DNA from: Branchiibius cervicis
Lineage (GTDB): Bacteria > Actinomycetota > Actinomycetes > Actinomycetales > Dermatophilaceae
Direction: 5' to 3'
DNA: 64,000 nucleotides
Assembly: GCF_042661605.1 (NCBI RefSeq)
Contig: NZ_JBHSWJ010000002.1
Coordinates: 248,001-312,000, forward strand
Under the pieces are notes generated by a model. That model was given only the letters and a program-made list of their open reading frames with translations. It searched no databases and had not been told where the DNA came from. The position numbers and the translations under genes were made by a program. Of this stretch, positions 8,838 through 17,665 are shown in pieces. Each line of letters begins with the position of its first letter. Position 1 is the first letter of the stretch.

Positions 8838-8915
8838 GGGTCCAGTGGCCCGGTGTTGTCGGGTGGGGCCGGGATCTGGTGGTGCGGGCGGGTCCAGTGG
8901 CCCGGTGTTGTCGGG
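8838..8915. repeat. 26-bp direct repeat, two copies
   Basis: The 26-base unit GGGTCCAGTGGCCCGG + TGTTGTCGGG occurs at 8838-8863 and again at 8890-8915, 52 bp apart and identical. Each contains a small hairpin (CCCG-GTGTTGT-CGGG). They lie just downstream of the phosphoesterase gene (minus strand), so they may serve as a doubled terminator. Confidence 0.6.
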
Positions 8916-8921
8916 GAGGGG

Positions 8922-9854
8922 CTACGGGACGCGCGGGACCAGGGTGATCAGGTTCGCCTCCGGGCGGCAGGCGAAGCGCACCGGCGAGTATTTACTGTGC
9001 CCGAGTCCGGCCGAGACCTGCAGGTACGCCGGGTCCTGCGGAGCGGGCACCCCCGCCTCCGCGCCGGGCCACCACCGCGAAAGACCCGAAGCGCGGGAGG
9101 TGTCCAGATCGCAGTTGGTCACCAGCGCCCCGTAGAACGGCACCCGCACCTGGCCGCCGTGGGTGTGGCCGGCGATGATCAGCGGGATGTCGTCGGCGGC
9201 CATCGCGTTCAGCACGCGGGTGTACGGCGCGTGCACCACCCCCAGCGTCCCGGCAGCCTCGGGGGAGGGCGGGCCGGCGACCGCCGAGTAATCGTCGAGG
9301 TCGATGTGCGGGTCGTCCACGCCCACCAGTTCCAGGCACGTTCCGTTGGCCTTGACGGTCTCTCGCTGGTTGCGCAGGTCGACCCAGCCGTCGCTGCCCA
9401 GCCCGTCGACCAACTCCTGCACCGGCAGTTTCTCAGGCTGCCGGTCCACGGCAGTGACCCGACGGTCGGCGAAGTAGCTGAACGGGTTCTTGAACCACGG
9501 TGCGAAATAGTCGTTCGAGCCGAGCACGAACGCCCCGGGCAGGTGCAGGAAGGGCTCCATCGCTTCCAGCACGAAGGGCACCGCATCCATGTCCGAGCAG
9601 TTGTCCCCGGTGTTCAGCACCAGGTCCGGCTCCAGCCGGATCAGGGAGCGCACCCACTCGATGCGCCGCCGCTGCCGGGGGACCAGGTGTAGATCGGAGA
9701 TCTGCAGGATGCGCACCGGCGCGGCGCCGGGGGCGAGCATGGGGACCGTGACGGAACGCACGGCGTACCAGTTGCGTTCGATGACGGTGCCCCAGATGAG
9801 CGCTCCCGCTCCGAGTCCGGCGACCGAACCGGTAGTGACGATGGCGGGGTGCAC
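8922..9854 (-). CDS. metallophosphoesterase (calcineurin-like), membrane-anchored
   Basis: A 310-residue calcineurin-fold phosphoesterase of the YkuE/Rv3683 type. The N-terminus has one hydrophobic segment (IVTTGSVAGLGAGALIWG), a likely membrane anchor. Metal ligands are visible in DLHL, NTGDN, GSNDYF and GHTHGG in the expected order. I chose GTG 9854 because upstream codons are low-complexity and unlike the family. Its relatives lie beside ponA2 in mycobacteria, as here, which suggests a role at the cell envelope. The substrate is unknown. Confidence 0.88.
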   Translation of the reverse strand: MHPAIVTTGSVAGLGAGALIWGTVIERNWYAVRSVTVPMLAPGAAPVRILQISDLHLVPRQRRRIEWVRSLIRLEPDLVLNTGDNCSDMDAVPFVLEAMEPFLHLPGAFVLGSNDYFAPWFKNPFSYFADRRVTAVDRQPEKLPVQELVDGLGSDGWVDLRNQRETVKANGTCLELVGVDDPHIDLDDYSAVAGPPSPEAAGTLGVVHAPYTRVLNAMAADDIPLIIAGHTHGGQVRVPFYGALVTNCDLDTSRASGLSRWWPGAEAGVPAPQDPAYLQVSAGLGHSKYSPVRFACRPEANLITLVPRVP

Positions 9855-9909
9855 GCGGCCATTCTCGCACCGCAAGAACCCGTTGGACGAAGGTGGCAGG
9901 ATTGCAGGT

Positions 9910-10359
9910 ATGAGCCTCAAGGAGACGCTGCGCGCGGACCTGACCACGGCGATCAAGTCCCGTGACCAGGTGAGCGCGGCGACGCTGCGGATGACCCTGG
10001 CCTCGATCAGCAACCAGGAGGTTGCCGGTGACGCACATCGGGAGCTGTCCGATGACGAGGTACTTGCGGTGATCACCAAGGAAGCCAAGAAACGCCGGGA
10101 GGCGGCCGCGGCGTACGACGATGCGAAGCGACCGGAACTGGCCGACAGCGAGCGTGCCGAGTTGGCCGTGCTGGAGGGCTACCTTCCCGCCCAACTCAGC
10201 GACGAGGACATCGACGCACTGGTGGCCGAGGCGGTCGGACAGTTGGGTGCCAACAACATGAGCGCCATGGGCGCGGTCATGAAGATCGTGCAACCGCAGA
10301 TCGCGGGTCGCGCAGAGGGCGGTCGGGTCGCGGCCGCCGTACGCCGGGCGCTCGGCTGA
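9910..10359 (+). CDS. GatB/YqeY domain protein
   Basis: A 149-residue protein consisting only of a YqeY domain, related to the tail of the amidotransferase subunit GatB. Conserved features are SLKETLRADLTTAIKSRD at the start, KEAKKRREAAAAY in the middle and the C-terminal helix around MGAVMKIV. YqeY proteins are thought to bind tRNA, but their role is not settled. It is divergent from the phosphoesterase and convergent with the PBP gene, with 29 bp between the stops. Confidence 0.9.
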   Translation: MSLKETLRADLTTAIKSRDQVSAATLRMTLASISNQEVAGDAHRELSDDEVLAVITKEAKKRREAAAAYDDAKRPELADSERAELAVLEGYLPAQLSDEDIDALVAEAVGQLGANNMSAMGAVMKIVQPQIAGRAEGGRVAAAVRRALG

Positions 10360-10388
10360 TCGCGCACCCCGCGCCCGCCGGGCACCGG

Positions 10389-12659
10389 TCAGTCGTTGCC
10401 GGAGCCGTCGCCGTTGGTGCTGGAGGAGTTCCCGTCGTTCGTTGAGCGATAACCCGAGTACGACCGCATGTTCTTGCCTTCGATGATCGAGCCGGTGTTG
10501 ACCCAGTTCGGGTCATTCTTGTGGCTCGGGTCGTCGTACATGCTGTCCGACGGTTGCGGGAACTGCTGGATCGGCTGGCCCTTCAGGATCGTGTCCATCG
10601 TGGTCTTCCAGATCGGCGCGGCAAGCGTGCCGCCGAAGATCGTTCCCTTGTAGAAGGTGTCGCCGATCCTGAGGTCGGTCAGGTAGTGGGTGTTGGTCGA
10701 GATCGAGCCGACCCAGATCGCGGTCACCAGCGAGGGCGTGTAGCCCACGAACCAGGTCTGGACCGCGTTGTCCGTCGTGCCGGTCTTGCCGGCGGCGGGA
10801 CGGCCGCCGGCCAACCCGGCGTTCTCGGCCGTGCCGTTCTTGTCGAAGACCGCTTGGAGGACCTTGGTGGTCGCGGCCGCTACGTCCTTGGACATGACCT
10901 GCTTGCAGGGGCTGACCTTCAGCGGCATCGCTTTGTTGTTGGAGTCCAGGATCTGCGACACCGGCCGCGGCTCGCAGTACTTACCGCCGGAGGCGACCGT
11001 GGCGTAGGCGTTGGCGAGGGTGAGCGGGGTGACGTCGTTGGAGCCCAGGATGATGCCGGACGGCACGCGCTCCAGCGGCTTGCCCGCACCCTGCACCAGG
11101 CCGACCTTGGTCATCGTGTCGGCGATCTTGCAGACGCCGACGCCGGAGCCCAGCGTGGCGAACGCGGTATTGACCGACTCGCCCAACGCCTGCGACAGGC
11201 TCATCAGGTGCGGCGGGACGTACACGTCGTTGCCGACCAGCCACGGCGGGTCGCCCCGGCCCAGACCGCAGGCGTCGGAGAACTGCGAATGGGTGAAGAC
11301 CCGGACCGGAATGGTGCCCTTGTTGCCCGCCTTGCCGTTGTAGGTCGGCAGGTTGATCGAACTGTCGATCTTGTAGCCGTTCTCCAGCGCCGTGATCACC
11401 GCGAAGGCCTTGGCCGTCGAACCGATCTGAACACCGCCGTTGCCGCCGCTGGGGGTCGTGTAGTTGACCGTCGTGTTGCCCGCGCCGGGCTTCAGTGAGT
11501 ACTTGGTGTTCTGGCCGCTGGCCAGGATCAGGCCGGTGCCGGGCTGGATGATGATGCCGGCGGCGTCCACCTTCGCGGAGTTGCCGACCGGGACCTTGGC
11601 CTTGATCGAGGCGTCCAGTACTGCGGCGTACTTGGGATTGAAGCTGGTCTTGATCGTCAGGCCGCCGCTCTTCAGCGCGCCTTCGCGCTGCTTCACGGTG
11701 GCGCCCAGCGCAGGCTGCTGCCTGAGCCACTGGGTCACGTAGTCGCAGAAGTAGGGGTACTTCGACGTGGCGCAACTGCTGCTGATGTCCTTGACCTTCA
11801 GCATCTTCTCGATCGGGGTGTTCACCGCGTCGGAGAACTGCTTCTGGGTGATGTACCCCTGGTCGAGCATTTTCTGCAGCACCACGTTGCGCCGCGCGAT
11901 CGCCGCCTTCGGGTTGTTCACCGGGTCGGTGGTTCCGGGCTGGTTGACGACGCCGGCCAGCAGCGCTGATTCGGCGACCGTCAGCTGGGAGGCGGGCACG
12001 CTGAAGTAGTGCTGAGCGGCGGCCTCGATGCCATAAACCTGGTCGCCGTAGTAGACCAGGTTGAGGTAGCCGTCGAGGATCTGGTCCTTGGTGTACTTCT
12101 GCTCGAGGCTGATCGCGTACTTCAGCTGCTGCAGTTTGCGCACGTACCCGGCCATACCGGTCTGGGTGACCTGCTGCTGGGCGGCCGAGGGGTCGCCGGA
12201 GCTGAGGGCCTCGTCCTGCAGCGCCACCTTCACGTATTGCTGGGTCAAGGTCGAAGCACCCTGGACGCCCGAGCTGCTCAACTGGTTGGAGGCCACGGCC
12301 CGCAGCAGACCCCGCGGGTCGACCCCGCCGTGCTGGTAGAACCGCTCGTCCTCGATGGCGATCTGGGCTTTCTGCATGATCGGCGCGATCCTGCTCAGCG
12401 GGACCACGATCCGGTTCTCGTTGTACGGCGTGGCGATCACCGTGTTGTCCGCGGCCAGGATCCGGGATTGCTGGGCCAGCGGATTCATCTGGAAGTCGCC
12501 GGGCAGATCGTTGAACATCTTGATGCTGCTCGTGGTCGCCTTACCGGCGGCACCGAGAGCGGGCAACGCAAGGCCAGCGACGACCATGCCCATGGCCAGG
12601 GAGACGAGAACGAACGCGGCCAACAAAGTGAACACGTTCATCAGGCGGTTGCGGGGCAT
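10389..12659 (-). CDS. bifunctional penicillin-binding protein (PonA2-like, class A)
   Basis: A class A PBP of 756 residues that polymerises and cross-links peptidoglycan outside the membrane. Order: short cytoplasmic tail, one membrane segment (about 10-35), GT51 glycosyltransferase with EDERFYQHGG and GASTLTQQYVK, then the transpeptidase with STAK (SxxK), SVNTAF (SxN) and KTGTTD. The C-terminus is a Ser/Asn/Gly-rich tail and no PASTA domain is present, unlike mycobacterial PonA2. ATG 12659 starts directly before the membrane segment; an in-frame start at 12710 would add 17 residues. The name rests on its position next to whiB4 and the phosphoesterase gene. Confidence 0.92.
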   Translation of the reverse strand: MPRNRLMNVFTLLAAFVLVSLAMGMVVAGLALPALGAAGKATTSSIKMFNDLPGDFQMNPLAQQSRILAADNTVIATPYNENRIVVPLSRIAPIMQKAQIAIEDERFYQHGGVDPRGLLRAVASNQLSSSGVQGASTLTQQYVKVALQDEALSSGDPSAAQQQVTQTGMAGYVRKLQQLKYAISLEQKYTKDQILDGYLNLVYYGDQVYGIEAAAQHYFSVPASQLTVAESALLAGVVNQPGTTDPVNNPKAAIARRNVVLQKMLDQGYITQKQFSDAVNTPIEKMLKVKDISSSCATSKYPYFCDYVTQWLRQQPALGATVKQREGALKSGGLTIKTSFNPKYAAVLDASIKAKVPVGNSAKVDAAGIIIQPGTGLILASGQNTKYSLKPGAGNTTVNYTTPSGGNGGVQIGSTAKAFAVITALENGYKIDSSINLPTYNGKAGNKGTIPVRVFTHSQFSDACGLGRGDPPWLVGNDVYVPPHLMSLSQALGESVNTAFATLGSGVGVCKIADTMTKVGLVQGAGKPLERVPSGIILGSNDVTPLTLANAYATVASGGKYCEPRPVSQILDSNNKAMPLKVSPCKQVMSKDVAAATTKVLQAVFDKNGTAENAGLAGGRPAAGKTGTTDNAVQTWFVGYTPSLVTAIWVGSISTNTHYLTDLRIGDTFYKGTIFGGTLAAPIWKTTMDTILKGQPIQQFPQPSDSMYDDPSHKNDPNWVNTGSIIEGKNMRSYSGYRSTNDGNSSSTNGDGSGND

Positions 12660-12963
12660 GCTTGTCAGGGTAACCCGGCCGGTTGCAGGTTTCCGGAACG
12701 CGAGCCGCACGCCACGAATCAGCTACTGGTCCGGACCAAAATCCTGTGAGAACCCTATGTAAACGGTTAAACCGTGACCAATTTTACCGGGTACACCTGT
12801 GGATAAGGTGCCACAAAGTGGTGATTTCTGTGGGTATGTCGAAATTTGACCAAGGTAAAGGCCTAGTAAAGACCGCTGGTCAGGCCTACTCTTATCGACG
12901 GACAAGGGGGTCCGGAGACAGGTTTAAGCAGTGCCTTGAGCACGTGAATGATCGGAGACTGGG
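12660..12963. promoter_or_regulatory. divergent promoter region of the PBP and WhiB genes, with a perfect 13-bp palindrome
   Basis: This 304-bp spacer is clearly richer in A and T than its surroundings. It holds the palindrome ACGGTT-A-AACCGT at 12763-12775, a good operator candidate about 105 bp upstream of the PBP start and 190 bp upstream of the whiB start. GGAGACTGGG just before 12964 is the whiB ribosome site. No gene is seen in it. Confidence 0.5.
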
Positions 12964-13278
12964 ATGACGGCGATTGCGTCCCGACCTACCACCTGGGATG
13001 AGAACTGGGCCTCCCGCGCTGTGTGTCGCAGCACGGTTGCTGCGGACGACCTGTTCGCCAAGGGGGCCGCCCAGCAGAGTGCCAAGATCATCTGCCAGAA
13101 ATGCCCCGTGGTCGCCGAATGCCTGGCCGATGCGTTGGACAACCGGACTGAGTACGGCGTGTGGGGCGGCATGACCGAGCGCGAGCGCCGGGCACTGCTC
13201 CGTCGCCGTCCCGAGGTCCGCTCCTGGGCGCAACTGTTCCGGCTGGCCCGTCAGCAGGAAAGCGAACGCGCCAGCTAG
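12964..13278 (+). CDS. whiB4: WhiB-family iron-sulfur regulator (WhiB4-like)
   Basis: A 104-residue WhiB protein. Four cysteines, Cys21, Cys44, Cys47 and Cys53 (C-x22-C-x2-C-x5-C), would hold a 4Fe-4S cluster sensitive to oxygen and NO. They are followed by the turn GVWGG (65-69) and the basic ERRALLRRR region that contacts DNA. Family members work with sigma factors as redox-responsive regulators. The assignment as WhiB4 is by gene order (divergent to a ponA2-like gene and beside two ArsA-like ATPases, as Rv3681c), since WhiB sequences alone separate poorly. Confidence 0.9.
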   Translation: MTAIASRPTTWDENWASRAVCRSTVAADDLFAKGAAQQSAKIICQKCPVVAECLADALDNRTEYGVWGGMTERERRALLRRRPEVRSWAQLFRLARQQESERAS

Positions 13279-13305
13279 GCGCTTCGCCCTCACCGCGAGC
13301 CTGGG

Positions 13306-14463
13306 TCAGCGGGCCAGTTCCGCGCCGATCTCGCGCAGCTGATCCAGATCGTTGACGTCGGTCGCCTGGGTCGCCACCTCGACCAGGGCCAGTTCCGGTT
13401 GAGCGGCCCGGAATCGTGCGATCGCCGCCTCGTGGCGCTCCCGGACCGTCTCCGATTCGGCGTGGAGCAGCAAGAGCCCCGCGGTGTCCATCGGCTGCCA
13501 GCCGGAGCCGGGCCGCCGGGGCAGTTCCTCCATGACGGCGGCGGCCGCCAGCGCGCGCGGTCCGCTGAGCCCGGCCACCAGTGCCGGTTGCACCCGGTTG
13601 ACCACCACGCCGGCCAGCGGCATGCCGTCGTCGCCGAGGCGTTGGGTGAAGTACGCCGCCTCGCGCAATGCCTCACGGTCGGGGGTCGCCACGACCAGGA
13701 AAGCGGTGCTCGGTGCCGCCAGCACGGCGTACGTCTGCTCGGCCCGCTCCCGAAAGCCGCCGAACATCGTGTCCAGGGCGGCCACGAACGTCTGCACGTC
13801 GCTCAGCAGTTGGCCGCCGACGATCTTGGACAGCACCCCGGAGATGGTGTTCAGCCCCGCCGACATCACCTTCAGGTAGACCTTGCCACCGGCCTTGGCC
13901 GGTGCCATCAGGATCCGGATGAACCGTCCGTCCAAGAACGAGCTGAGCCGCTTGGGCGCGTCCAGGAAGTCCAGCGCCGAGCGCGACGGCGGGGTGTCGA
14001 CGACGATCAGATCCCATGCAGCGGACCCGTCCGGCCCCTTCTCGGCCTGCAACTGGGCCAGCCGTTCCATGGCCATGTATTCCTGCGTCCCGGCGAAGGA
14101 ACTCGAAACCGCTTGGTAGAAGGGGTTGTCCAGGATCTGCTGAGCCTTCTGCCCGCTTGCGTGCTGGAGGACCACGTCATCGAAGGTGCGCTTCATGTCC
14201 AGCATCAGCGCGTCTAGGCTGCCCTCACCCTCGATCGCGGTGACCGGGCTGGGGTCGTTGGTCAGATCACCCACGCCGAGCGCTTGGGCCAGCCGGCGGG
14301 CCGGATCGATGGTGAGTACGGCGACCTTCCGGCCCGCTTCCGCGGCCCGGATCGCGACGGCCGCTGCCGTCGTCGTCTTGCCGACCCCGCCGGAGCCGCA
14401 GCACACCACCGTCGTGATGCTGCGATTGGCGATCAGGGCATCGATGTCCAGACGTCGCTGCAT
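13306..14463 (-). CDS. ArsA/Get3-like ATPase, second of a pair
   Basis: A 385-residue P-loop ATPase of the ArsA/Get3 class with the deviant Walker A CGSGGVGKTT near residue 22 and VVDTPPS as switch region. It corresponds in position to mycobacterial Rv3679/Rv3680, a pair reported to act together. ATG 14463 overlaps the TGA of the preceding partner gene by one base (TGATG), so both are made from one message. No arsenic genes are near, so the annotation 'arsenical pump ATPase' would mislead; the client of the pair cannot be told from sequence. Confidence 0.9.
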   Translation of the reverse strand: MQRRLDIDALIANRSITTVVCCGSGGVGKTTTAAAVAIRAAEAGRKVAVLTIDPARRLAQALGVGDLTNDPSPVTAIEGEGSLDALMLDMKRTFDDVVLQHASGQKAQQILDNPFYQAVSSSFAGTQEYMAMERLAQLQAEKGPDGSAAWDLIVVDTPPSRSALDFLDAPKRLSSFLDGRFIRILMAPAKAGGKVYLKVMSAGLNTISGVLSKIVGGQLLSDVQTFVAALDTMFGGFRERAEQTYAVLAAPSTAFLVVATPDREALREAAYFTQRLGDDGMPLAGVVVNRVQPALVAGLSGPRALAAAAVMEELPRRPGSGWQPMDTAGLLLLHAESETVRERHEAAIARFRAAQPELALVEVATQATDVNDLDQLREIGAELAR

Positions 14464-15473
14464 CACACGGCTCCGCTGTCGTGCAGCACGTCGGCCAGTT
14501 CGCGCAGCGCCCCGGCGTCGACGCCTCCGGGGATGGCGGGTAGTTCCGATGTCGGCAGCGCCAGACCGGCCAGGTCCTCGCGCTCGGCGTCCTGGAGGGC
14601 AAGACGCTGATCGACGTTGACCGCGGTGTCGAGGAGGCCGTCGACCACAGCGGGGCTGACCCGGACCTTGGCGGCTCGCAGATCCTCGGCGATCAGGTCC
14701 CGGGTCCTGGCTCGTCCACCGGCGGCGGCGGAGCGGACCATGCTGCGTGCTCGATCACTGAGCAGGGGCTCACGGACCTGGTTGATCAGCAGCTCCCCGA
14801 CGGGCAGATTCAGGGCGCGCAACTCCTCGACCGCCTCGACCGTTTCCTGGACCGGCATCTCCTCCAGCAGGGTCACGATGTGCACCGCGGTCTGGGAGGA
14901 ATGCAGCAGTTGCATGATCGAGTCCGCCTGGTTGTGCAAGGGCCCCATCCTGGCCAGCCCCGCGAACTCCGCGTTGACGTTGAGGAACTTCCCGATCCGA
15001 CCGGTCGGCGGAGCGTCGAGAACCACTGCGTCGTAGGGATATTCGCCTTTGTGGCCTCGGCGTTCGTCACGGCGGCGGACCGCTTCGTACACCTTGCCGA
15101 TGAGCAGCACATCCCGCACGCCCGGCGCGATGGTGGTGGCGAAATCGACGACGCCGAAATGCTCCAGCATTCCGCCGGCCCGGCCCAGCTTGTAGAACAT
15201 CTGCAGGTATTCCAGCAGCGCCGCCTTGGCGTCCACCGACAGCCCGGTGATCGAGCCGCCGTCCAGGCCGCGGGCCACGGGTGTCTCGTCGGTCGACAAC
15301 GGCGGTACGTCGAACGCCTGGCTGATGCCCTGCCGGCCCTCCACCTCGGCGATCAGGACCGTCTTGCCCTGTCGTGCCAGGGCCGTCGCCAAAGCAGCGG
15401 CCGCAGTGGTCTTGCCGGTCCCGCCCTTGCCCGTGACGATGTGCAGACGTCGCTGCTCCCACCGCCCGGTCAC
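14463..15473 (-). CDS. ArsA/Get3-like ATPase, first of a pair
   Basis: A 336-residue ATPase with the deviant Walker A GKGGTGKTT near residue 15 and VVLDAPPTGRI as the switch region. It is upstream of its partner in a two-gene operon. In Get3/ArsA proteins two such halves cooperate, either as domains of one chain or as partners, so a heterodimer is the natural model here. GTG 15473 was chosen because it directly precedes the first beta strand (RRLHIVTGKGG). The 102 in-frame bases upstream encode Ala-rich sequence without family resemblance. Confidence 0.9.
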   Translation of the reverse strand: MTGRWEQRRLHIVTGKGGTGKTTAAAALATALARQGKTVLIAEVEGRQGISQAFDVPPLSTDETPVARGLDGGSITGLSVDAKAALLEYLQMFYKLGRAGGMLEHFGVVDFATTIAPGVRDVLLIGKVYEAVRRRDERRGHKGEYPYDAVVLDAPPTGRIGKFLNVNAEFAGLARMGPLHNQADSIMQLLHSSQTAVHIVTLLEEMPVQETVEAVEELRALNLPVGELLINQVREPLLSDRARSMVRSAAAGGRARTRDLIAEDLRAAKVRVSPAVVDGLLDTAVNVDQRLALQDAEREDLAGLALPTSELPAIPGGVDAGALRELADVLHDSGAV

Positions 15474-15629
15474 TGCTGCAGCGTAACCGTGTGCCCTGCG
15501 ATTCGCCCCCGTCCGGGGCGCTGATAGCGTCGTATCCGTCGCGGGATGCGCGACAGCAGCGCCGGCGAGAGCCACGGCGAAGTGGCCGTGACTGCGTCGG
15601 CGAATTTCGTTGTGAAGAGGGTGTTATTC

Positions 15630-16920
15630 GTGTCGCAGGAGCCCGGGACCGTCGCCGGTCCGGCCCTCGCGAAGGGTCATCGTCATGTCGTGATCATCGG
15701 TGCCGGGATGGTGGGTCTGTCGACCGCCTGGTACCTGCAGGAGCACGGCGTCCAAGTCACCGTGGTGGAGCGCTCCGGGGTCGCGGCGGGTAGTTCGTGG
15801 GGTAACGCCGGCTGGATCTCGCCCGGCCTGTGCGTGCCGCTGTCCGATCCGTCGGTCATCAAGTACGGCGTCAAGGCGCTGCTGGATCCCGACTCCCCCT
15901 CTACGTCCCGCTCAAGCCTGACGTCGGCCTGGCCCGGTTCCTGCTGGGCTTCGCCGCCCGCTGTACCCCTGGGCAGTGGAAGAAGACGATGGACAAGTTC
16001 GTGCCCGTCAACCGCCGGGCCATCGAGGCGTACGACGAGTTGGAGACGCACGGGGTCGCCGCACGATCGCACGAGGCACCGATCATGGCGGCCTTCCGCC
16101 GCGCGCAGGACGCCGCCGGTCTCGAGCACGAGGTGGAACTGATCCACGCGGCCGGCCTGGAGCTGGAAGCGACCGAGGTCGACAACGCCACACTGCGCGC
16201 CGAGCTGCCGATCGTCTCCGCTGACGTGGAGAAGGCGATCCGGCTGGGCGGGCAGCGCTACATCAACCCCGGTGAGTACGTTGTGGCGCTGGCCGAAGCG
16301 GTCAAGGAGCGCGGCGGGGAACTGGTCATCGGGTCCAACGCCCGCGCGTTGCGACACGGTCCCGGCGGAGTCACCGTCGAAATGGTCTCCGGCACACCGA
16401 TTTCCGGCACCGACGTCGTCATCGCCACCGGTGCCTGGTTGCCCGAGCTGGCCAAGCGGTGCGGGGTGAAGGTGCAACTGCGGGCCGGTCGCGGCTACAG
16501 CTTCTCGGTCGCGGTCACCGATCCGGCCAATCGTCCGGTGCCGTGCCCGGTCTACTTCCCCTACGAACGGATCGCCTGCACCCCGCTGGGCGACCGGTTG
16601 CGGGTCGGCGGCACCATGGAATTCGCCGACACCGAGGACCCCTGCAAGAGGGCCGGGTCGACGCGATCGTCAAGGGCGGCCGCCCGCTCCTGACCGGCGT
16701 CGATTGGGACGACCGACAGGACACCTGGGTCGGCGGTCGTCCGGTCACGGTCGACGGCCTTCCGCTGGTGGGTGCCACCGATGTGCCCGGTGTCTGGGTC
16801 AACGGCGGCCACGGCATGTGGGGCATCACGTTGGGGCCGCTGTCCGGGAAACTCCTGGCCGAACAGATGGTCACGGGCCGCACGCCCGGCGAGTTGGCGC
16901 CGTTCTCGCCGACCCGCTGA
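15630..16920 (+). CDS. FAD-dependent amino-acid oxidoreductase, DadA family (two frameshifts)
   Basis: A flavoprotein of the DAO/DadA family, which oxidises D-amino acids or N-substituted glycines. The FAD-binding Rossmann motif HVVIIGAGMVGLSTAWYL is near residue 15, and the C-terminal flavin site is VWVNGGHGMWGITLGPLSGK. The reading frame is broken twice: near 15895 (TCCCCCTC would be TCCCCCCTC) and near 16640 (GACCCCTGC would be GACCCCCTGC). All three segments align to one continuous protein of about 430 residues, so I read it as one gene with errors. GTG 15630 (AAGAGG about 10 nt upstream) is the likely start; GTG 15621 is possible. It interrupts the conserved ArsA-RidA order. Confidence 0.85.
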
Positions 16921-16941
16921 GCGGCGTACGTCCTGATGGGC

Positions 16942-16993
16942 TGCGTGAAGGTCCTTGTCCAGTTGCTCCGCGACTGACCAGAACCTTCACGCA
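16942..16993. terminator. hairpin after the FAD oxidoreductase gene
   Basis: Perfect 11-bp arms TGCGTGAAGGT (16942-16952) and ACCTTCACGCA (16983-16993), with a second inner pairing CAGT/ACTG, lie 22 bp behind the stop codon. It would end the oxidoreductase transcript before the next operon starting at 17045. Confidence 0.6.
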
Positions 16994-17044
16994 CCCCAAG
17001 CGTTGAACAATGTGGCGCGCAGCGCACTAGGTAGAGTCGGGGCC

Positions 17045-17200
17045 ATGACGACCTGGGAATATCTCACCGCACCGGTGCTGATCCACAACACCAAGGCGAT
17101 CCTCGATCAGTTCGGCGCCGACGGCTGGGAGTTGGTGCAGATCATCGAAGGTCCCGGCGGCGGCCTGGTCGCGTACTTCAAACGGCCCAAAGGAGCCTGA
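17045..17200 (+). CDS. small DUF4177-like protein
   Basis: A 51-residue protein (MTTWEYLTAPVLIHN...) with the hallmarks of DUF4177: an N-terminal WEY strand, a central DQFGADGWELVQI motif and a C-terminal strand ending in FKR. A gene of this kind sits at the same place in mycobacteria (between the ArsA pair and ridA). The function is unknown. It is followed after 3 bp by ridA, with the shared AAAGGAG at its 3' end acting as ribosome site for that gene. Confidence 0.8.
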   Translation: MTTWEYLTAPVLIHNTKAILDQFGADGWELVQIIEGPGGGLVAYFKRPKGA

Positions 17201-17203
17201 ATC

Positions 17204-17665
17204 GTGAGTGCAGTCGAAGATCGCCTGGCCGACCTGGGCCTGAGCCTGCCGCCGGTCGCGGCGCCGGTCGCGGCGTACGTCCCGGTGGTCCGGACCGGCA
17301 ACCTGGTCCTCACCTCAGGGCAGCTGCCGCTCGTCGACGGGAAGCTGCCGGCCACCGGCAAGGTGGGTGCGGAGGTCTCGGCCGAGCAGGCCTACGACTA
17401 CGCACGCACCTGCGCCCTCAACGCGATCGCCGCAGTGAAGTCGATCGTCGAGGATCTGGACACCGTGACGGTGGTCAAGGTGGTCGGCTTCGTCGCCAGC
17501 GCACCGGACTTCACCGGACAGCCCGGTGTGATCAACGGTGCGAGCGAACTGCTGGCAAACGCCTTCGGGGACAACGGTGCTCACGCTCGTTCAGCGGTCG
17601 GCGTCGCAGTGTTGCCGCTGGATGCGCCGGTCGAGGTCGAGATCATGGTGTCGGTTGAGGACTGA
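17204..17665 (+). CDS. RidA-family protein (Rv3678c type)
   Basis: A 153-residue RidA/YjgF protein of the longer actinobacterial subgroup. It has VRTGNLVLTSGQLPLVDGKLP in the first third, AYDYARTCALNAIAAVKS in the middle and SAVGVAVLPLDAPVEVE at the end. RidA enzymes hydrolyse reactive enamine/imine intermediates from PLP enzymes. The arginine that marks active RidA near the C-terminus is not clearly present, so activity is uncertain. GTG 17204 follows AAAGGAGCCTGAATC. Confidence 0.85.
   Translation: MSAVEDRLADLGLSLPPVAAPVAAYVPVVRTGNLVLTSGQLPLVDGKLPATGKVGAEVSAEQAYDYARTCALNAIAAVKSIVEDLDTVTVVKVVGFVASAPDFTGQPGVINGASELLANAFGDNGAHARSAVGVAVLPLDAPVEVEIMVSVED

Noticed and set aside
8838..8915. CRISPR-like repeat pair
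   Set aside because: There are only two copies, the spacing is a single 26-bp stretch, and no cas gene is near.
10389..12659. PASTA domain at the end of the PBP
   Set aside because: The C-terminal 70 residues are a Ser/Asn/Gly-rich tail without the PASTA pattern.
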